From: Candidatus Sulfotelmatobacter sp.
GTDB lineage: Bacteria > Acidobacteriota > Terriglobia > Terriglobales > Acidobacteriaceae
Direction: 5' to 3'
DNA length: 59,687 nucleotides
Assembly (NCBI GenBank): GCA_030041215.1
Contig: JASHOH010000052.1
Location: 1 to 59,687, forward strand
Positions within the stretch are counted from its first letter, which is position 1. Each line of letters begins with the position of its first letter. Below, in pieces: positions 18,051 to 27,570 of this stretch. The translations under genes were made by a program, and so were the position numbers. Under the pieces are notes generated by a model. It did no database searches and was not told where the DNA came from. It saw only the letters and a list, made by a program, of their open reading frames with translations.

Positions 18051-19147
18051 GATTTCCCCGCCGCCTGCGAGTTTTGCGAAGCGCTCTCGCCCTTTATCTG
18101 CGCAGGCGAAACCAGCACCTCCGCCGTCATTCCCGGCACGTACGCGCCCTTGGGATTATCCAGCCGAACTTTCAAAACGATCGTTCGGATGTCGCGCTTG
18201 CGGCGGCTCACATCACGCTGTGTAGCAAAATCGGCCTCGACGCCTTTGAAAAATACCTTGCCGCTGATGATGGTGCCACCGGGCATGCGCACGCGCAGAA
18301 CATCGCCGTAGCCGATGTGGTCGGCGTAGGTTTCGGGAATCGCCGCCCGCGCCCAGGTGTCCGTAAGATCGACAATGGTAACGATCGGTGCACCGATGTT
18401 CACGACTTCTCCCTGACGCGCGGCACGTACAGAAACCGTCCCGGTCACGGGCGCATAAACATTCGTGTAACCCAGCCGCACCGCCGCCTGATTCTTTTGC
18501 GCGATGGCATTCTTCAGATCAGCTTCCGTCGCCTGTACGGTACTTTTCGCAGCATTCGCCTGCTGCGTGCGCGCGATTGCGGCATCGAGATCAGCTTGGG
18601 CCGCATTGACCAGATCTCGCTGCGCCTGTACCGTGGCCTGCGCCGCTCGCAGATTGGTTTCAGCCTGCACGCGCTCCTGATCGGAAACCACGCCCGCTTT
18701 GGCAAGCTCGATGGCCCGCCTGCTATCGCTTGCAGTGCGATCAAGAGTGGCCTGCGCCTGCAAGAGTTGTGCTTTCGCCGATGCCAACTTGGCGCGTGCG
18801 TTAGCTACGTCGCCTGAAGTCGATCCCGTAGTTGACTCCTCCGTGTGCCGCATTTCAGTTACTTTGTGCTCAAGGCTGGCAATGTTCGCGTTGGCCGCGG
18901 CTTCCTGCGTCTGCAACTCCGAAGGGTCGAGCACCGCGATCAAATCCCCCGCCTTCACGGGCGCGCCTTCATCCACCAGCAATCGCTGAATGCGACCCTC
19001 CACCTGCGCGCTGACAATCACCTGGTTCGCATCCACCGTGCCGATGAGCACCAGGTCTTTGGAGTGATCGGTCGAAAAGTAGTAGTACACCGCTGCGATA
19101 ACGAAGATGATGCCGAGAACAACGAAGAACTTATTGCGAGCACTCAT
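18047..19147 (-). CDS. HlyD family periplasmic adaptor (membrane fusion protein)
   Basis: A 366-aa protein: N-terminal anchor helix (about 6-25), a biotinyl-lipoyl-like half motif (VDANQVIVSAQVEGRIQRLLVDEGAPVKAGDLIAVLD), a long alpha-helical hairpin rich in Ala/Gln (about 80-205) and a second lipoyl half with YAPVTGTVSVRAARQGEVVNIGAPI. Resembles YbhG/EmrA adaptors. Starts in a 4-nt overlap (ATGA) with tetR. It should link the ABC pair to an outer-membrane channel, which is not encoded here. Confidence 0.94.
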   Translation of the reverse strand: MSARNKFFVVLGIIFVIAAVYYYFSTDHSKDLVLIGTVDANQVIVSAQVEGRIQRLLVDEGAPVKAGDLIAVLDPSELQTQEAAANANIASLEHKVTEMRHTEESTTGSTSGDVANARAKLASAKAQLLQAQATLDRTASDSRRAIELAKAGVVSDQERVQAETNLRAAQATVQAQRDLVNAAQADLDAAIARTQQANAAKSTVQATEADLKNAIAQKNQAAVRLGYTNVYAPVTGTVSVRAARQGEVVNIGAPIVTIVDLTDTWARAAIPETYADHIGYGDVLRVRMPGGTIISGKVFFKGVEADFATQRDVSRRKRDIRTIVLKVRLDNPKGAYVPGMTAEVLVSPAQIKGESASQNSQAAGKS

Positions 19148-19839
19148 TGGCGTACTCCTGATTCTGCGCCCGTACCAGGCTTGAACAGCGCCGCAGAAAT
19201 GAAATCGAGCACGGCCGCACGGCGCTCGGCGACCCGTCGTGGGCTCAGCGGATTGAACCCGACAACCCTCTGCATCATCGGCGCACTGCTGAAATAAAAG
19301 ACGATCATGGCCACCAGTGTGGGGACGAAATGGACGGGGTCGATATTGCGGAAGTCGCCCTCATCGATTCCCTTTTTCAGTAGCCCGCTCAATTTTCCGT
19401 AAATTGGCCGGAAATACGATTTGACCAGCCGATCGATATGCAGCGAGTGGCCCTCGCGCGCCCTCATCATCTCGCGCTGCATCAGCCGGGGATAAATCTG
19501 GTTCGAGGCAATGAAATCGAAATACGCGCCCACGTAGGCGAGGATTTTCTCGCGCGGAGGAAGATCGCTATCGAGCACCTGAAAAACTTTGGCCTTCAAT
19601 CCTTCGAATGCGTTGTCCAGCACCGCGCCATAGAGCGTTTCTTTGTCTTTGAAATAGTAGTAGAGGAGCGCCTTATTGACTTTCGCCTCGCGAGCAATGG
19701 CGTCCGTCCGGGCGCCGGCGGTCCCGTGCTCGGAGAATTCTTTTGCCGCCGCCTGCAGGATCGCGGCGCGGCTCTGTTCCGGGTGACCGCGGGAACCCAG
19801 ACGGGGAGCGGAACGAGAATGGGATGAAGTATTTGACAC
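19144..19839 (-). CDS. TetR/AcrR family regulator (CecR-like)
   Basis: A 231-aa protein with the N-terminal HTH ILQAAAKEFSEHGTAGARTDAIAREAKVNKALLYYYFKDKETLY and a variable ligand domain. It is the first gene of the efflux operon tetR-hlyD-ABC ATPase-permease, the same order as the E. coli ybiH(cecR)-ybhGFSR operon but with one permease. The GTG at 19839 lies only 2 nt from the palindrome at 19842-19861 and about 22 nt from a TATAAT box, so the transcript would have a very short leader. Confidence 0.92.
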   Translation of the reverse strand: MSNTSSHSRSAPRLGSRGHPEQSRAAILQAAAKEFSEHGTAGARTDAIAREAKVNKALLYYYFKDKETLYGAVLDNAFEGLKAKVFQVLDSDLPPREKILAYVGAYFDFIASNQIYPRLMQREMMRAREGHSLHIDRLVKSYFRPIYGKLSGLLKKGIDEGDFRNIDPVHFVPTLVAMIVFYFSSAPMMQRVVGFNPLSPRRVAERRAAVLDFISAALFKPGTGAESGVRQ

Positions 19840-19841
19840 TT

Positions 19842-19861
19842 CTAATTAACCAGTTAGTTAG
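19842..19861. promoter_or_regulatory. Candidate TetR operator
   Basis: CTAATTAACCAGTTAGTTAG has 9-bp arms CTAATTAAC/GTTAGTTAG with 8 of 9 positions complementary. It lies between the -10 box and the start codon of the tetR gene, an ideal place for autorepression. Confidence 0.7.
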
Positions 19862-19867
19862 ATTATA
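19862..19867 (-). promoter_or_regulatory. -10 box of the efflux operon
   Basis: On the minus strand a perfect TATAAT directly abuts the operator palindrome. No good -35 box is visible at the usual distance. Confidence 0.5.
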
Positions 19868-19987
19868 ACACAGGGTAGGAGCGTTGTGCTCGGAGGGTCC
19901 GGAGTCGCAGCGCAGGAATCGCTGAACTACGCAAGGCTTTGCCTGCAAATTTGCTTTTATCGCGTCCGCAGTTGAGGATATTCCTGC

Positions 19988-21367
19988 ATGATCATCAACT
20001 TCGCGGAGCGGGCGCACAACCACAACTGGGAGCTCGACCCCGTCACGCGCTCGCTACTCGACACCGACTTCTACAAGCTGCTGATGTTGCAGTTCATCTG
20101 GAAGAATTATCCGAAGACACGGGTTCAGTTTACGATTTACAACCGCTCAAGCGGGCAGATCGATACATTCCATAGCGAAGAACTTACGGCGCAGCTCGAC
20201 CACGCGCGCAGTCGGCGATTTCGCCGGTCGGAGATTGTGTGGCTGGCGGGCAATACTTTCTATGGGCGCAGGGGAATTTTTGAGCCCGCATTTTTGGAGT
20301 GGCTGGAGAACGACTTCCGATTGTCTGACTATGAAGTTTCGGTTCGCGATGGGCGCTTCCATCTTTCGTTCGACGGAGTGTGGACCGAAACGACAATGTG
20401 GGAGCTGTATTCGCTTTCCATCATCAATGAGCTGCGAACGCGGGCGAACCTAAAGCGGCTGAGCGAGTTCCAGCTCGACATTCTTTACGCCAAGGCAAAA
20501 ACAAAACTGTGGAGCAAAATCGAGCGCCTACGTGGTGTACCCAACCTGAGCGTGGCCGATTTCGGCACGCGGCGCCGGCATAGTTTTCTGTGGCAGGAAT
20601 ATGTGGTCGAGGCGATGGCGGCGAACCTGGGCAGCGGTTTTATTGGAACCTCGAACGCCTTTCTCGCGCACAAGCACGACCTGGAGGCGATTGGGACCAA
20701 TGCCCATGAGATTCCGATGGTGCTGGCCGCACTGGCTAATGACGATGAGGAGCTGAAGGCATCGCAATATAAAGTGCTGGAATTGTGGCAGCAGACTTAC
20801 AGCGGGGCGTTGAAGATTATGCTGCCGGATACGTTCGGAACGACGCAATTTTTCGAGAACGCCCCGGATTGGATCGCCGACTGGACCGGCCAGCGCATCG
20901 ATAGCAAGAATCCGTATATCGCTGGTGATGACTATGTTGAGTGGCTGAAAAGGCACGGGCGCGATCCGCGAGAGAAGCTGATCATCGCGTCAGACTCGTT
21001 GGATGTTAACGAGATTCTTGGCTTGCACGCTTATTTTGGGGGAACGATCGCGAGAGGAGCAATGCCGGCGGATTTCCGCAGCGGCGCAGATTTTCAGGAG
21101 CGCCAAAAATGGACACCTGGACGGCGGATTCGCTTCAGCGCAGGCTGGGGCACGCTGCTGACTAACGACTTTCGCCGATGTGATCCGTCGGGTAACAGCA
21201 GGTTTGATCCGATCAGCCTGATCAGTAAAGTGTCGTGCGTGGAGGGCAGACCGGCCGTGAAGCTATCCGATAATTATGCGAAGGCGCTGGGACCGCCTGC
21301 CGAGATTGAACGCTATCGGCGGGTTTTTGGGACGGCGGGCGTTAGCAATATTCCCGTGATTACGTGA
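19988..21367 (+). CDS. pncB: Nicotinate phosphoribosyltransferase
   Basis: A 459-aa protein with LLDTDFYKLLM near the N-terminus, ADFGTRRRHSF around residue 195, GTSNAFLAHKHDLEAIGTNAHE (phosphorylated-His region) and SDSLDVNEIL. It makes nicotinate mononucleotide from nicotinate and PRPP in NAD salvage. Family and length fit the longer PncB type. It is divergent from the tetR operon, sharing a 148-bp spacer, and is followed by a terminator at 21507-21542. Confidence 0.93.
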   Translation: MIINFAERAHNHNWELDPVTRSLLDTDFYKLLMLQFIWKNYPKTRVQFTIYNRSSGQIDTFHSEELTAQLDHARSRRFRRSEIVWLAGNTFYGRRGIFEPAFLEWLENDFRLSDYEVSVRDGRFHLSFDGVWTETTMWELYSLSIINELRTRANLKRLSEFQLDILYAKAKTKLWSKIERLRGVPNLSVADFGTRRRHSFLWQEYVVEAMAANLGSGFIGTSNAFLAHKHDLEAIGTNAHEIPMVLAALANDDEELKASQYKVLELWQQTYSGALKIMLPDTFGTTQFFENAPDWIADWTGQRIDSKNPYIAGDDYVEWLKRHGRDPREKLIIASDSLDVNEILGLHAYFGGTIARGAMPADFRSGADFQERQKWTPGRRIRFSAGWGTLLTNDFRRCDPSGNSRFDPISLISKVSCVEGRPAVKLSDNYAKALGPPAEIERYRRVFGTAGVSNIPVIT

Positions 21368-21506
21368 TTCCCATTAACGACTTGGCCATGTGACGGCCCG
21401 GCGATTTAGCACTTGCTAATGGCACGGACGGGCCATTCACGGGTTTCCGGCGCTGGAGTATTGTTGTTTTTGAGCAGCACTTGGGGGAGGGCTGATCAAC
21501 AGACGT

Positions 21507-21542
21507 CCCCAGGTCCAAACCGGACTTGGGGCGTTTTGTTTT
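21507..21542 (+). terminator. Rho-independent terminator
   Basis: Stem CCCCAGGTCC (21507-21516) / GGACTTGGGG (21522-21531), 10 bp with one G-T pair, followed by GCGTTTTGTTTT-like T-rich sequence. It lies about 140 bp after pncB. Confidence 0.75.
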
Positions 21543-21584
21543 GCGCGCGAAAGTTTGTCAAGAGTCGCCCTTCTTCGATAATTG

Positions 21585-21611
21585 CCGGCAAGATGCCGGC
21601 GCTACACGCCT
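21585..21611. repeat. GCCGGC-type hairpin repeat
   Basis: GCCGGCAAGATGCCGGC forms a short hairpin in the spacer 22 bp before the CRTAC1 gene. It has the style of the dispersed palindromic words of this window. Confidence 0.4.
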
Positions 21612-21632
21612 GTATAATTGACCTTCCTTCCT

Positions 21633-23447
21633 ATGCGATTCCTGTGTTTCCAGTGGGTGTTATCCGGATTCATGGGAGTGCTGCTAGCCTCAGTCCTCTT
21701 TGGTCAGACTGCGCCGGCAAAGACTGCCGTGAAGCCAACAGATGCTTCTCCAGCGAAAACATCATTGAGTTCACCACAAAACTCACAAAGCGCTGCGGCG
21801 TCGATTACTCCTAAGTTCGAAGATGTGGCCGCAGAGGTTGGGCTCACGGTCCCGCACATTTCCTCTCCTGACAAAAAATACATTGTGGAATCGATGAGCG
21901 GCGGCGTGGGGCTGATCGACTGCGACAACGACGGAAAGCTCGACATCATCACGGTCAACGGCTCGACCGTGCAGCGATATAAGCAGGGCGGAGACCCGAT
22001 GATCACGCTCTACCATCAGGAAACCGGTCCCAACGGCGAACTGAAGTTCACCGACATTACGGCGGCGGCTGGACTCATGCACAAAGGCTGGGGAATGGGC
22101 GTGGCCGTAGCTGATTACGATAACGATGGATTGCAGGATATTTACGTCACCGGCTACGGCGGCAACGCGCTGTATCACAATCTGGGCAACTGCAAATTTG
22201 AAGATGTCACCGACAAAGCCGGCGTGGGTGCTGGCGGATTCAGCACGGGCGCGGCATGGGCGGATTACGATCGCGACGGCCGCGTTGATCTGTTTGTTTC
22301 GCGCTATGTGCATGTCGATATCGACAATCTGCCGCAGTTCGGGAACGATCCACGCTTTTGCCGCTTCAAGGGAGTGCTGGTGCAATGCGGGCCGTGGGGA
22401 CTGCCAGGCGAATCCGATTTGCTCTTCCACAACAAGGGCGACGGCACGTTTGAAGAAGTTTCCAAGAAAGCGGGCGTGGACGATCCGCATCGTTATTATG
22501 GTTTGGGCGCGACGTGGGGCGATTACGACAACGACGGCTGGCCTGATCTTTTTGTGGCCAATGATGCCGGGCCAAATTTTCTGTATCGCAATAAGCATGA
22601 CGGGACTTTCGAGGATGTCGGCCTGCTCGATGGCGTCGCGCTGAGCGGCGACGGCGCCGCAAAGGGTTCGATGGGGGTAGATTGGGGAGACTATCTTCAC
22701 GAGGGCCGGCTCTCGATGTTTGTTACAGAGTTTGTCGAGCAAGGTTCTACGCTGTATCACAACCTCGGCAAAGATAATTTCAGTGATGTCAGCGTGCGCG
22801 CCAAGTTGATGAAGCCCACGTATCCGTACGTTAGCTGGGGGACGAAGTTCTTCGACATGGATAATGACGGCTGGCTCGATCTGTTCGTGGCGAATGGGCA
22901 CGTCTATCCGCAGGTCGATACGATTCCCGGCGGAACGCCTTACCGCCAGCCGATGCAACTGTTCCGCAATCATCGCGACGGGACGTACGAAGATGTTTCT
23001 TTCGTTCTTGCGGACATGCCTGCGCAATCGAGGCGGGGCGCTGCATTTGGCGATATTGATAATGACGGCGATATCGACATTGTCGTATTGAACGTGGGCC
23101 AGCCGCCGTCACTTTTGCTGAATCGCACAGTCAGCGCAAATCATCGCGTGCTTTTCAAACTTGTGGGAATGAAGAGCAACAAGGCTGCGATTGGTGCGCG
23201 CGTTACGGTAAAGGCCGGAATGTTGACGCAGATCGATGAAGTGCGCGGCGGAGCGAGCTACATTTCGCAGAATGATTTACGGCTGCATTTTGGACTAGGT
23301 GCGAACGCAACGATGCGCGAGGTGAACATCCGTTGGCCGAATGGCGAAACTGAAGTGCTGCATGACGTACCAGCAGATTTCATTTACACCGTTGTCGAGG
23401 GTTCGGGAATCCAGAATAAAATTGCTCTTCCGCCTTTGCCCCGCTAG
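21633..23447 (+). CDS. CRTAC1 family protein (FG-GAP propeller plus ASPIC/UnbV)
   Basis: A 604-aa exported protein: signal peptide about 1-26, a Ser/Ala/Lys linker, then seven Ca-binding FG-GAP/VCBS motifs (IDCDNDGKLDI, ADYDNDGLQDI, ADYDRDGRVDL, GDYDNDGWPDL, GDYLHEGRLSM, FDMDNDGWLDL, GDIDNDGDIDI) making one seven-bladed propeller, and a C-terminal ASPIC/UnbV domain (IGARVTVKAG...VRGGASYISQNDLRLHFGLG). Blade 5 has lost its last Asp. Location periplasmic or surface; function of the family is unknown in bacteria. A sugar porter gene follows 11 bp later and may be co-transcribed. Confidence 0.88.
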   Translation: MRFLCFQWVLSGFMGVLLASVLFGQTAPAKTAVKPTDASPAKTSLSSPQNSQSAAASITPKFEDVAAEVGLTVPHISSPDKKYIVESMSGGVGLIDCDNDGKLDIITVNGSTVQRYKQGGDPMITLYHQETGPNGELKFTDITAAAGLMHKGWGMGVAVADYDNDGLQDIYVTGYGGNALYHNLGNCKFEDVTDKAGVGAGGFSTGAAWADYDRDGRVDLFVSRYVHVDIDNLPQFGNDPRFCRFKGVLVQCGPWGLPGESDLLFHNKGDGTFEEVSKKAGVDDPHRYYGLGATWGDYDNDGWPDLFVANDAGPNFLYRNKHDGTFEDVGLLDGVALSGDGAAKGSMGVDWGDYLHEGRLSMFVTEFVEQGSTLYHNLGKDNFSDVSVRAKLMKPTYPYVSWGTKFFDMDNDGWLDLFVANGHVYPQVDTIPGGTPYRQPMQLFRNHRDGTYEDVSFVLADMPAQSRRGAAFGDIDNDGDIDIVVLNVGQPPSLLLNRTVSANHRVLFKLVGMKSNKAAIGARVTVKAGMLTQIDEVRGGASYISQNDLRLHFGLGANATMREVNIRWPNGETEVLHDVPADFIYTVVEGSGIQNKIALPPLPR

Positions 23448-23458
23448 CGCCAGAACGA

Positions 23459-24787
23459 ATGAGACCGAATCGTTACCTGCTGAAGAGCACTGTCGTCGCT
23501 GCCCTTGGAGGCCTGCTGTTTGGCTTCGATACTGCGGTCATCTCCGGAACGACAAGCAATCTCAGGCAGATGTATCACCTGAGCCCTCATCTGCTAGGCA
23601 TTACCGTATCAGCGGCGCTGATAGGAACCATCCTCGGCGCCATGCTGGCAGGCATTCCCGGAGATCGGTTTGGCCGGCGCGACAGCCTGCGCGCGATGGC
23701 CGTGCTGTACATCGTTTCCGCGCTGGGGTGCGCGTTTGCCTGGAACTGGACGGCGCTAGTGGTCTTTCGATTCATCGGGGGGCTCGGTATCGGCGGTTCC
23801 TCTGTGCTGGGCCCCATGTACATCGCCGAGATCGCGCCTGCGAATTGGCGGGGTCGGCTGGTGGGAGTTTTTCAGTTCAATGTTGTGGCCGGCATCTTAC
23901 TCGCTTATCTATCGAATTTTCTTGTGGGCATGCAACATTTCACTGTGGACGCCGAGTGGCGATGGAAGCTGGGCGTAGCCGCATTTCCCGCCGCCTTGTT
24001 CTTCGCGCTGTTGTTCACGATTCCACGCAGTCCGCGGTGGCTGGTGAAAAAAGGCCGCACTTCGGAGGCGCGCGACGTTCTGCGGCTTACCGGAGACGAA
24101 AATTACCAGGATGACTTGCGAGCAATTGTGGAATCCATCGATGCCGAGCACGGGCACGCTGACGAACCGCTGTTCTCGAAAAAATACGCGTTTCCCATTT
24201 TTCTTGCCATCACGATCGGAATGTTCAACCAGCTTTCAGGCATCAACGCAATTCTCTACTACCTGAACGACATTTTTGCCTTTGCCGGCTTCAGCAAAGT
24301 TTCGGGGGACGTGCAAGCAGTGATTGTGGGCCTGACGAACCTGATCTTCACCGTGATTGCGATGTCGATCATCGACAAAGTGGGCCGGCGCAAGCTGCTG
24401 CTGATTGGAGCGGTAGGAATTGCAGCGTGTTTAGCCGGAGTGGCTGCAATTTTTTGCGTTAATAAGCACCAGGAACTACTGGTGTGGCTCCTGATGGGCT
24501 TCATCGCCAGCTTCGCGTTTTCGCAGGGCTCAGTGATCTGGGTTTATCTGAGTGAAGTTTTCCCCAATCGCGTGCGCGCCAAAGGCCAGAGCCTGGGCAG
24601 CCTGTCGCATTGGCTGATGAATGCGGTGATTTCGTTCGCGTTTCCTGCGCTGGCAGCATGGTCAAAATCGATTCCGTTTATGTTTTTCTCGGCGATGATG
24701 GTGCTGCAGTTCTTCGTGGTTCTTTTCGTTTATCCGGAAACGTCAGGCGTGACGCTGGAAGAAATGCAAAAGAAGCTGCACGTCTAG
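23459..24787 (+). CDS. Sugar porter, major facilitator superfamily
   Basis: A 442-aa protein with 12 predicted helices and the sugar porter motifs GGLLFGFDTAVISG (10-30 region), DRFGRRDSL, PRSPRWLVKKGR, QLSGINAILYYLNDIF, SEVFPNRVRAKGQS and the C-terminal PETSGVTLEEM. It resembles XylE/GlcP proton-sugar symporters; the sugar is not determined. Follows the CRTAC1 gene closely on the same strand, so sugar uptake may be linked to that exported protein (inference). Confidence 0.93.
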   Translation: MRPNRYLLKSTVVAALGGLLFGFDTAVISGTTSNLRQMYHLSPHLLGITVSAALIGTILGAMLAGIPGDRFGRRDSLRAMAVLYIVSALGCAFAWNWTALVVFRFIGGLGIGGSSVLGPMYIAEIAPANWRGRLVGVFQFNVVAGILLAYLSNFLVGMQHFTVDAEWRWKLGVAAFPAALFFALLFTIPRSPRWLVKKGRTSEARDVLRLTGDENYQDDLRAIVESIDAEHGHADEPLFSKKYAFPIFLAITIGMFNQLSGINAILYYLNDIFAFAGFSKVSGDVQAVIVGLTNLIFTVIAMSIIDKVGRRKLLLIGAVGIAACLAGVAAIFCVNKHQELLVWLLMGFIASFAFSQGSVIWVYLSEVFPNRVRAKGQSLGSLSHWLMNAVISFAFPALAAWSKSIPFMFFSAMMVLQFFVVLFVYPETSGVTLEEMQKKLHV

Positions 24788-24795
24788 AGCGCGCG

Positions 24796-25173
24796 TTATT
24801 TCTGCGTTAGCGGGTATCCTTTTTCGCGCCACTCGCGGATGCCGCCATCCATGGAAATCACGTTCGTGTAGCCCATTTTTTGCAGATTGTCCGCGGCGAG
24901 AGCGGAGCGAAATCCGCCGCCACAGTACAACACCATCTCGGCATTCAGGTCCGGGACACGGGTTTCGATATCGCGCTCGATTACTCCTTTGCCGAGGTGA
25001 ATCGCATTGGGGAGATGATCTTTGGCGAACTCGCTCTCCTCGCGCACGTCCACGAGAATGAATTTGTCGCCGCGTTCGATTCGCTTCTTCACTTCGTCTA
25101 CTGTGGTTTCGCGCACGCGGGTTTTGGCGTCGTCGACGATTTTCAGAAAGCGGGGCGGGTGCTGGTGGGCCAT
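24796..25173 (-). CDS. Rhodanese-like domain protein
   Basis: A 125-aa single-domain rhodanese: KFILVDVREESEFAKDHLPNAIHL and the active loop YCGGGFRSA with catalytic Cys84, then MGYTNVISMDGGIREWREKGYP. Such proteins move sulfane sulfur (thiosulfate, persulfides). No signal peptide. Convergent with the sugar porter (9 bp apart); divergent from the pseudouridine synthase. Confidence 0.92.
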   Translation of the reverse strand: MAHQHPPRFLKIVDDAKTRVRETTVDEVKKRIERGDKFILVDVREESEFAKDHLPNAIHLGKGVIERDIETRVPDLNAEMVLYCGGGFRSALAADNLQKMGYTNVISMDGGIREWREKGYPLTQK

Positions 25174-25263
25174 GCAGCAGGTCTCCCTCCGTTAAATATG
25201 CAAGAACATCGTAGCACCAGCAGGGTCTGCGACCGTTTCTTGAATGTCTGTTACATTTGCAGC

Positions 25264-26049
25264 GTGATTGCGAAACACGAGCGTCGAATTGGCCTGGCTC
25301 GCGCTCTGTCGAAGCTGGGATATTGCTCGCGCTCGCGGGCGGCGCAACTGATTCGCGCCGGGCGTGTGAGTCTGAACGGCAGAGTTCGGCGCGACCCGGA
25401 GTTTCCGGTTCATGAGAATCGCGATCAGATTGCAGTTGACGAAAAGAGCGTTGAACCGCCGCGAAAGATTTATTTGATGATGAACAAGCCGCGCGGGGTG
25501 GTAACGACCGCATCGGATGAAAAAGGACGGACAACCGTTTACGACTTGCTGGACTCGAGTTTGTGCGCAGAAGGTCGCAATAGCCCAAAACAAAGCTGGG
25601 TCGCTCCTGTCGGCCGACTCGATAAGGCTAGCGAAGGATTATTGCTTCTCACAAATGATTCCGAGTGGGCTGCGCGCGTTGCCGCGCCGGAGACGCATCT
25701 TGAGAAGACTTACCACGTACAGGTCGCGAGACGGGCCGATGAGAATTTTCTCAACAAATTAGCTGACGGCGTCCGCTCAAAAGATGGTGAACTTTTGCGA
25801 GCCAAGCGTGCCAGCATTTTACGTTCGGGCATGAAAAACTGTTGGCTCGAGATCGTCCTCGATGAAGGCAGGAACCGTCAAATACGACGCATGATGGACG
25901 CAGTTGGAGTGGAGGTGTTGCGATTGGTCCGCGTGGCGATAGGGCCCTTGCAGTTGGGCAGTCTGGCGAAGGGGCAGCATCGGACACTCACCTCAGCCGA
26001 AAAGGAAATTCTCGATCGCGCGATGGGAAGAAGCTATGAACGAACTTAA
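25264..26049 (+). CDS. RsuA/RluB/RluF-type pseudouridine synthase
   Basis: A 261-aa protein: S4 RNA-binding domain at about 8-55 (LARALSKLGYCSRSRAAQLIRAGRVSLNGRVRRDP) and the catalytic domain with MMNKPRGVVTT, the active-site Asp in PVGRLDKASEGLLLLTND, and EGRNRQIRRMM. It modifies uridine in rRNA, probably 23S; the exact site cannot be read. The start is GTG 25264; the ORF further upstream runs over the rhodanese gene and is not real. Its 3' end overlaps the amidase start by 14 bp. Confidence 0.9.
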   Translation: MIAKHERRIGLARALSKLGYCSRSRAAQLIRAGRVSLNGRVRRDPEFPVHENRDQIAVDEKSVEPPRKIYLMMNKPRGVVTTASDEKGRTTVYDLLDSSLCAEGRNSPKQSWVAPVGRLDKASEGLLLLTNDSEWAARVAAPETHLEKTYHVQVARRADENFLNKLADGVRSKDGELLRAKRASILRSGMKNCWLEIVLDEGRNRQIRRMMDAVGVEVLRLVRVAIGPLQLGSLAKGQHRTLTSAEKEILDRAMGRSYERT

Positions 26050-27454
26050 CTTTCTTCCTGCGGCTACCATCGCAGAAAAGATTCACGCGAAGGAAATCTC
26101 GCCGGTCGAATTGCTGGAAGCCCATCGAGAACAAATAGAGAAGCTGAATCCGCTCCTCAACGCCTATGTCGAGCTTGATTTGGGTCGCGCGCAGGAAGCT
26201 GCGCTTGCTGCCGAAAAAGCGGTGACCCGGGGAGATAAGCTCGGCCCGCTGCATGGGGTACCGATCAGCATCAAGAGTTCGATCTCCGTTGCTGGTTTGC
26301 GTCATGAAGCGGGAACACGGCTGCGAGCTGGGCTGATTGCACAGGAAGACGCGCCGCTTGTCGCCCGCCTGAAGAACGCTGGCGCGATCGTGCTCGGCAC
26401 AACCAACACCCCGGAAATGCTGATGGCGTGGGAGACGGACAATCTGCTGTACGGGCGAACGAACAATCCCTGGGATTTGACCCGCACGGCTGGCGGCTCC
26501 AGTGGCGGTGAGGCAGCCGCAATTGCATCTGGCATGTCGGCAGCAGGAGTTGGCAGCGACGGCGGCGGCTCGATTCGCGTGCCTGCTCACTTCAGCGGTA
26601 TCTGCGGCCTGAAGCCGACACCGGGGCGGATTCCTTCGACGGGGCATTTTCCGGTTTCGGCTGGGCCATTCGCCTTAATTGGTGTGGTCGGACCGATGGC
26701 GCGAACTGTCGCTGATCTGAAAGTTCTGTTCGAAGTCATGCAGGGGCCTGATGTTGGTGACACCTGCAGTGCGCCGGTGCCGGTGCGCTGGCCAGATTCA
26801 GACGAAATCAAAAACCTAAGGGTCGGCTATTTCGAAGACGATGGCCGAACTCCGGTCATGGAGGAGATTCGGGCCGCGGTGCGCAAGGCGGCAGACGCCT
26901 TAAAAGCTGCGGGATTTGAAACAGAACCATTTCGTCCCGATGGCCTGGAAGAAGCGCGCGAACTGTGGCACGAATTTTTTGTGGTTTGCGGCGCGATGCT
27001 TATTGGACCGATGTTCAAAGAAAATGATCGGGATCTCAGCCCTACGCTGAAGCAGTTTCTGGAAATGGCCGCGAGCGAGCCGGCGCACACCGATTGCACC
27101 CTGCTCGATGCGTGGATTCACCGCGATCTGCTGCGCGCGCGGTTCCTGGCGCAGATGGAGAAATATCTGATCCTGTTGTGTCCGCCGGCGGCAGTTACGG
27201 CATTCCGACACGGCGAGCGCAACTGGAAAGTTGACGGCAAGACCGTTGGGTATCTCGACGCATGGAACTACACGGAGTTTTTTAATCTGCTGGGCAATCC
27301 GGCTGTAGTCGTTCCTGTCGGCAAGTCTGCTGAAGGATTGCCGGTTGGGGTGCAGATCGTCGGTCGACCCTGGCAGGAGGAACAGATTCTGTCGATTGCG
27401 GCGGAGATTGAGGGAGCTTTTGGGGGTTACAAAATTCCGCGCATCAGTCAATAA
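26036..27454 (+). CDS. Amidase signature family enzyme
   Basis: A 472-aa protein with the Ser-cisSer-Lys triad of the amidase signature family: Lys80 (ISIKSS), Ser155 (GGSSGGEAA) and nucleophile Ser179 (GSDGGGSIR). It also has the LHGVPISIK and TNTPEM elements. No GatB/GatC partner is nearby, so a general amide hydrolase is more likely than the GatA subunit. No signal peptide. It overlaps the pseudouridine synthase gene, suggesting an operon by position only. Confidence 0.88.
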   Translation: MNELNFLPAATIAEKIHAKEISPVELLEAHREQIEKLNPLLNAYVELDLGRAQEAALAAEKAVTRGDKLGPLHGVPISIKSSISVAGLRHEAGTRLRAGLIAQEDAPLVARLKNAGAIVLGTTNTPEMLMAWETDNLLYGRTNNPWDLTRTAGGSSGGEAAAIASGMSAAGVGSDGGGSIRVPAHFSGICGLKPTPGRIPSTGHFPVSAGPFALIGVVGPMARTVADLKVLFEVMQGPDVGDTCSAPVPVRWPDSDEIKNLRVGYFEDDGRTPVMEEIRAAVRKAADALKAAGFETEPFRPDGLEEARELWHEFFVVCGAMLIGPMFKENDRDLSPTLKQFLEMAASEPAHTDCTLLDAWIHRDLLRARFLAQMEKYLILLCPPAAVTAFRHGERNWKVDGKTVGYLDAWNYTEFFNLLGNPAVVVPVGKSAEGLPVGVQIVGRPWQEEQILSIAAEIEGAFGGYKIPRISQ

Positions 27455-27570
27455 TGCCTAATGTTTTTAGGTTATTTTGTGTCCGGTCGTGGCTAGGTAA
27501 GTTAATGACGCCCTTCCAGTCACTGTGGGACTGAAAGGTCATATTTGCGGTCCATTTCCTAAAGCCTCCA

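Noticed and set aside
21783-23027. 414-aa antisense ORF opposite the CRTAC1 gene
   Set aside because: It is the mirror of repetitive GAYTACGAYAAYGAY codons; no start context or family motif, and the sense strand encodes a clear propeller.
25274-25588. Minus-strand frame upstream of the rhodanese gene
   Set aside because: It is the shadow of the pseudouridine synthase; no domain is visible.
26036-27454. Amidase as GatA of a tRNA amidotransferase
   Set aside because: No gatB or gatC nearby and the flanking genes are unrelated; general amidase is safer.
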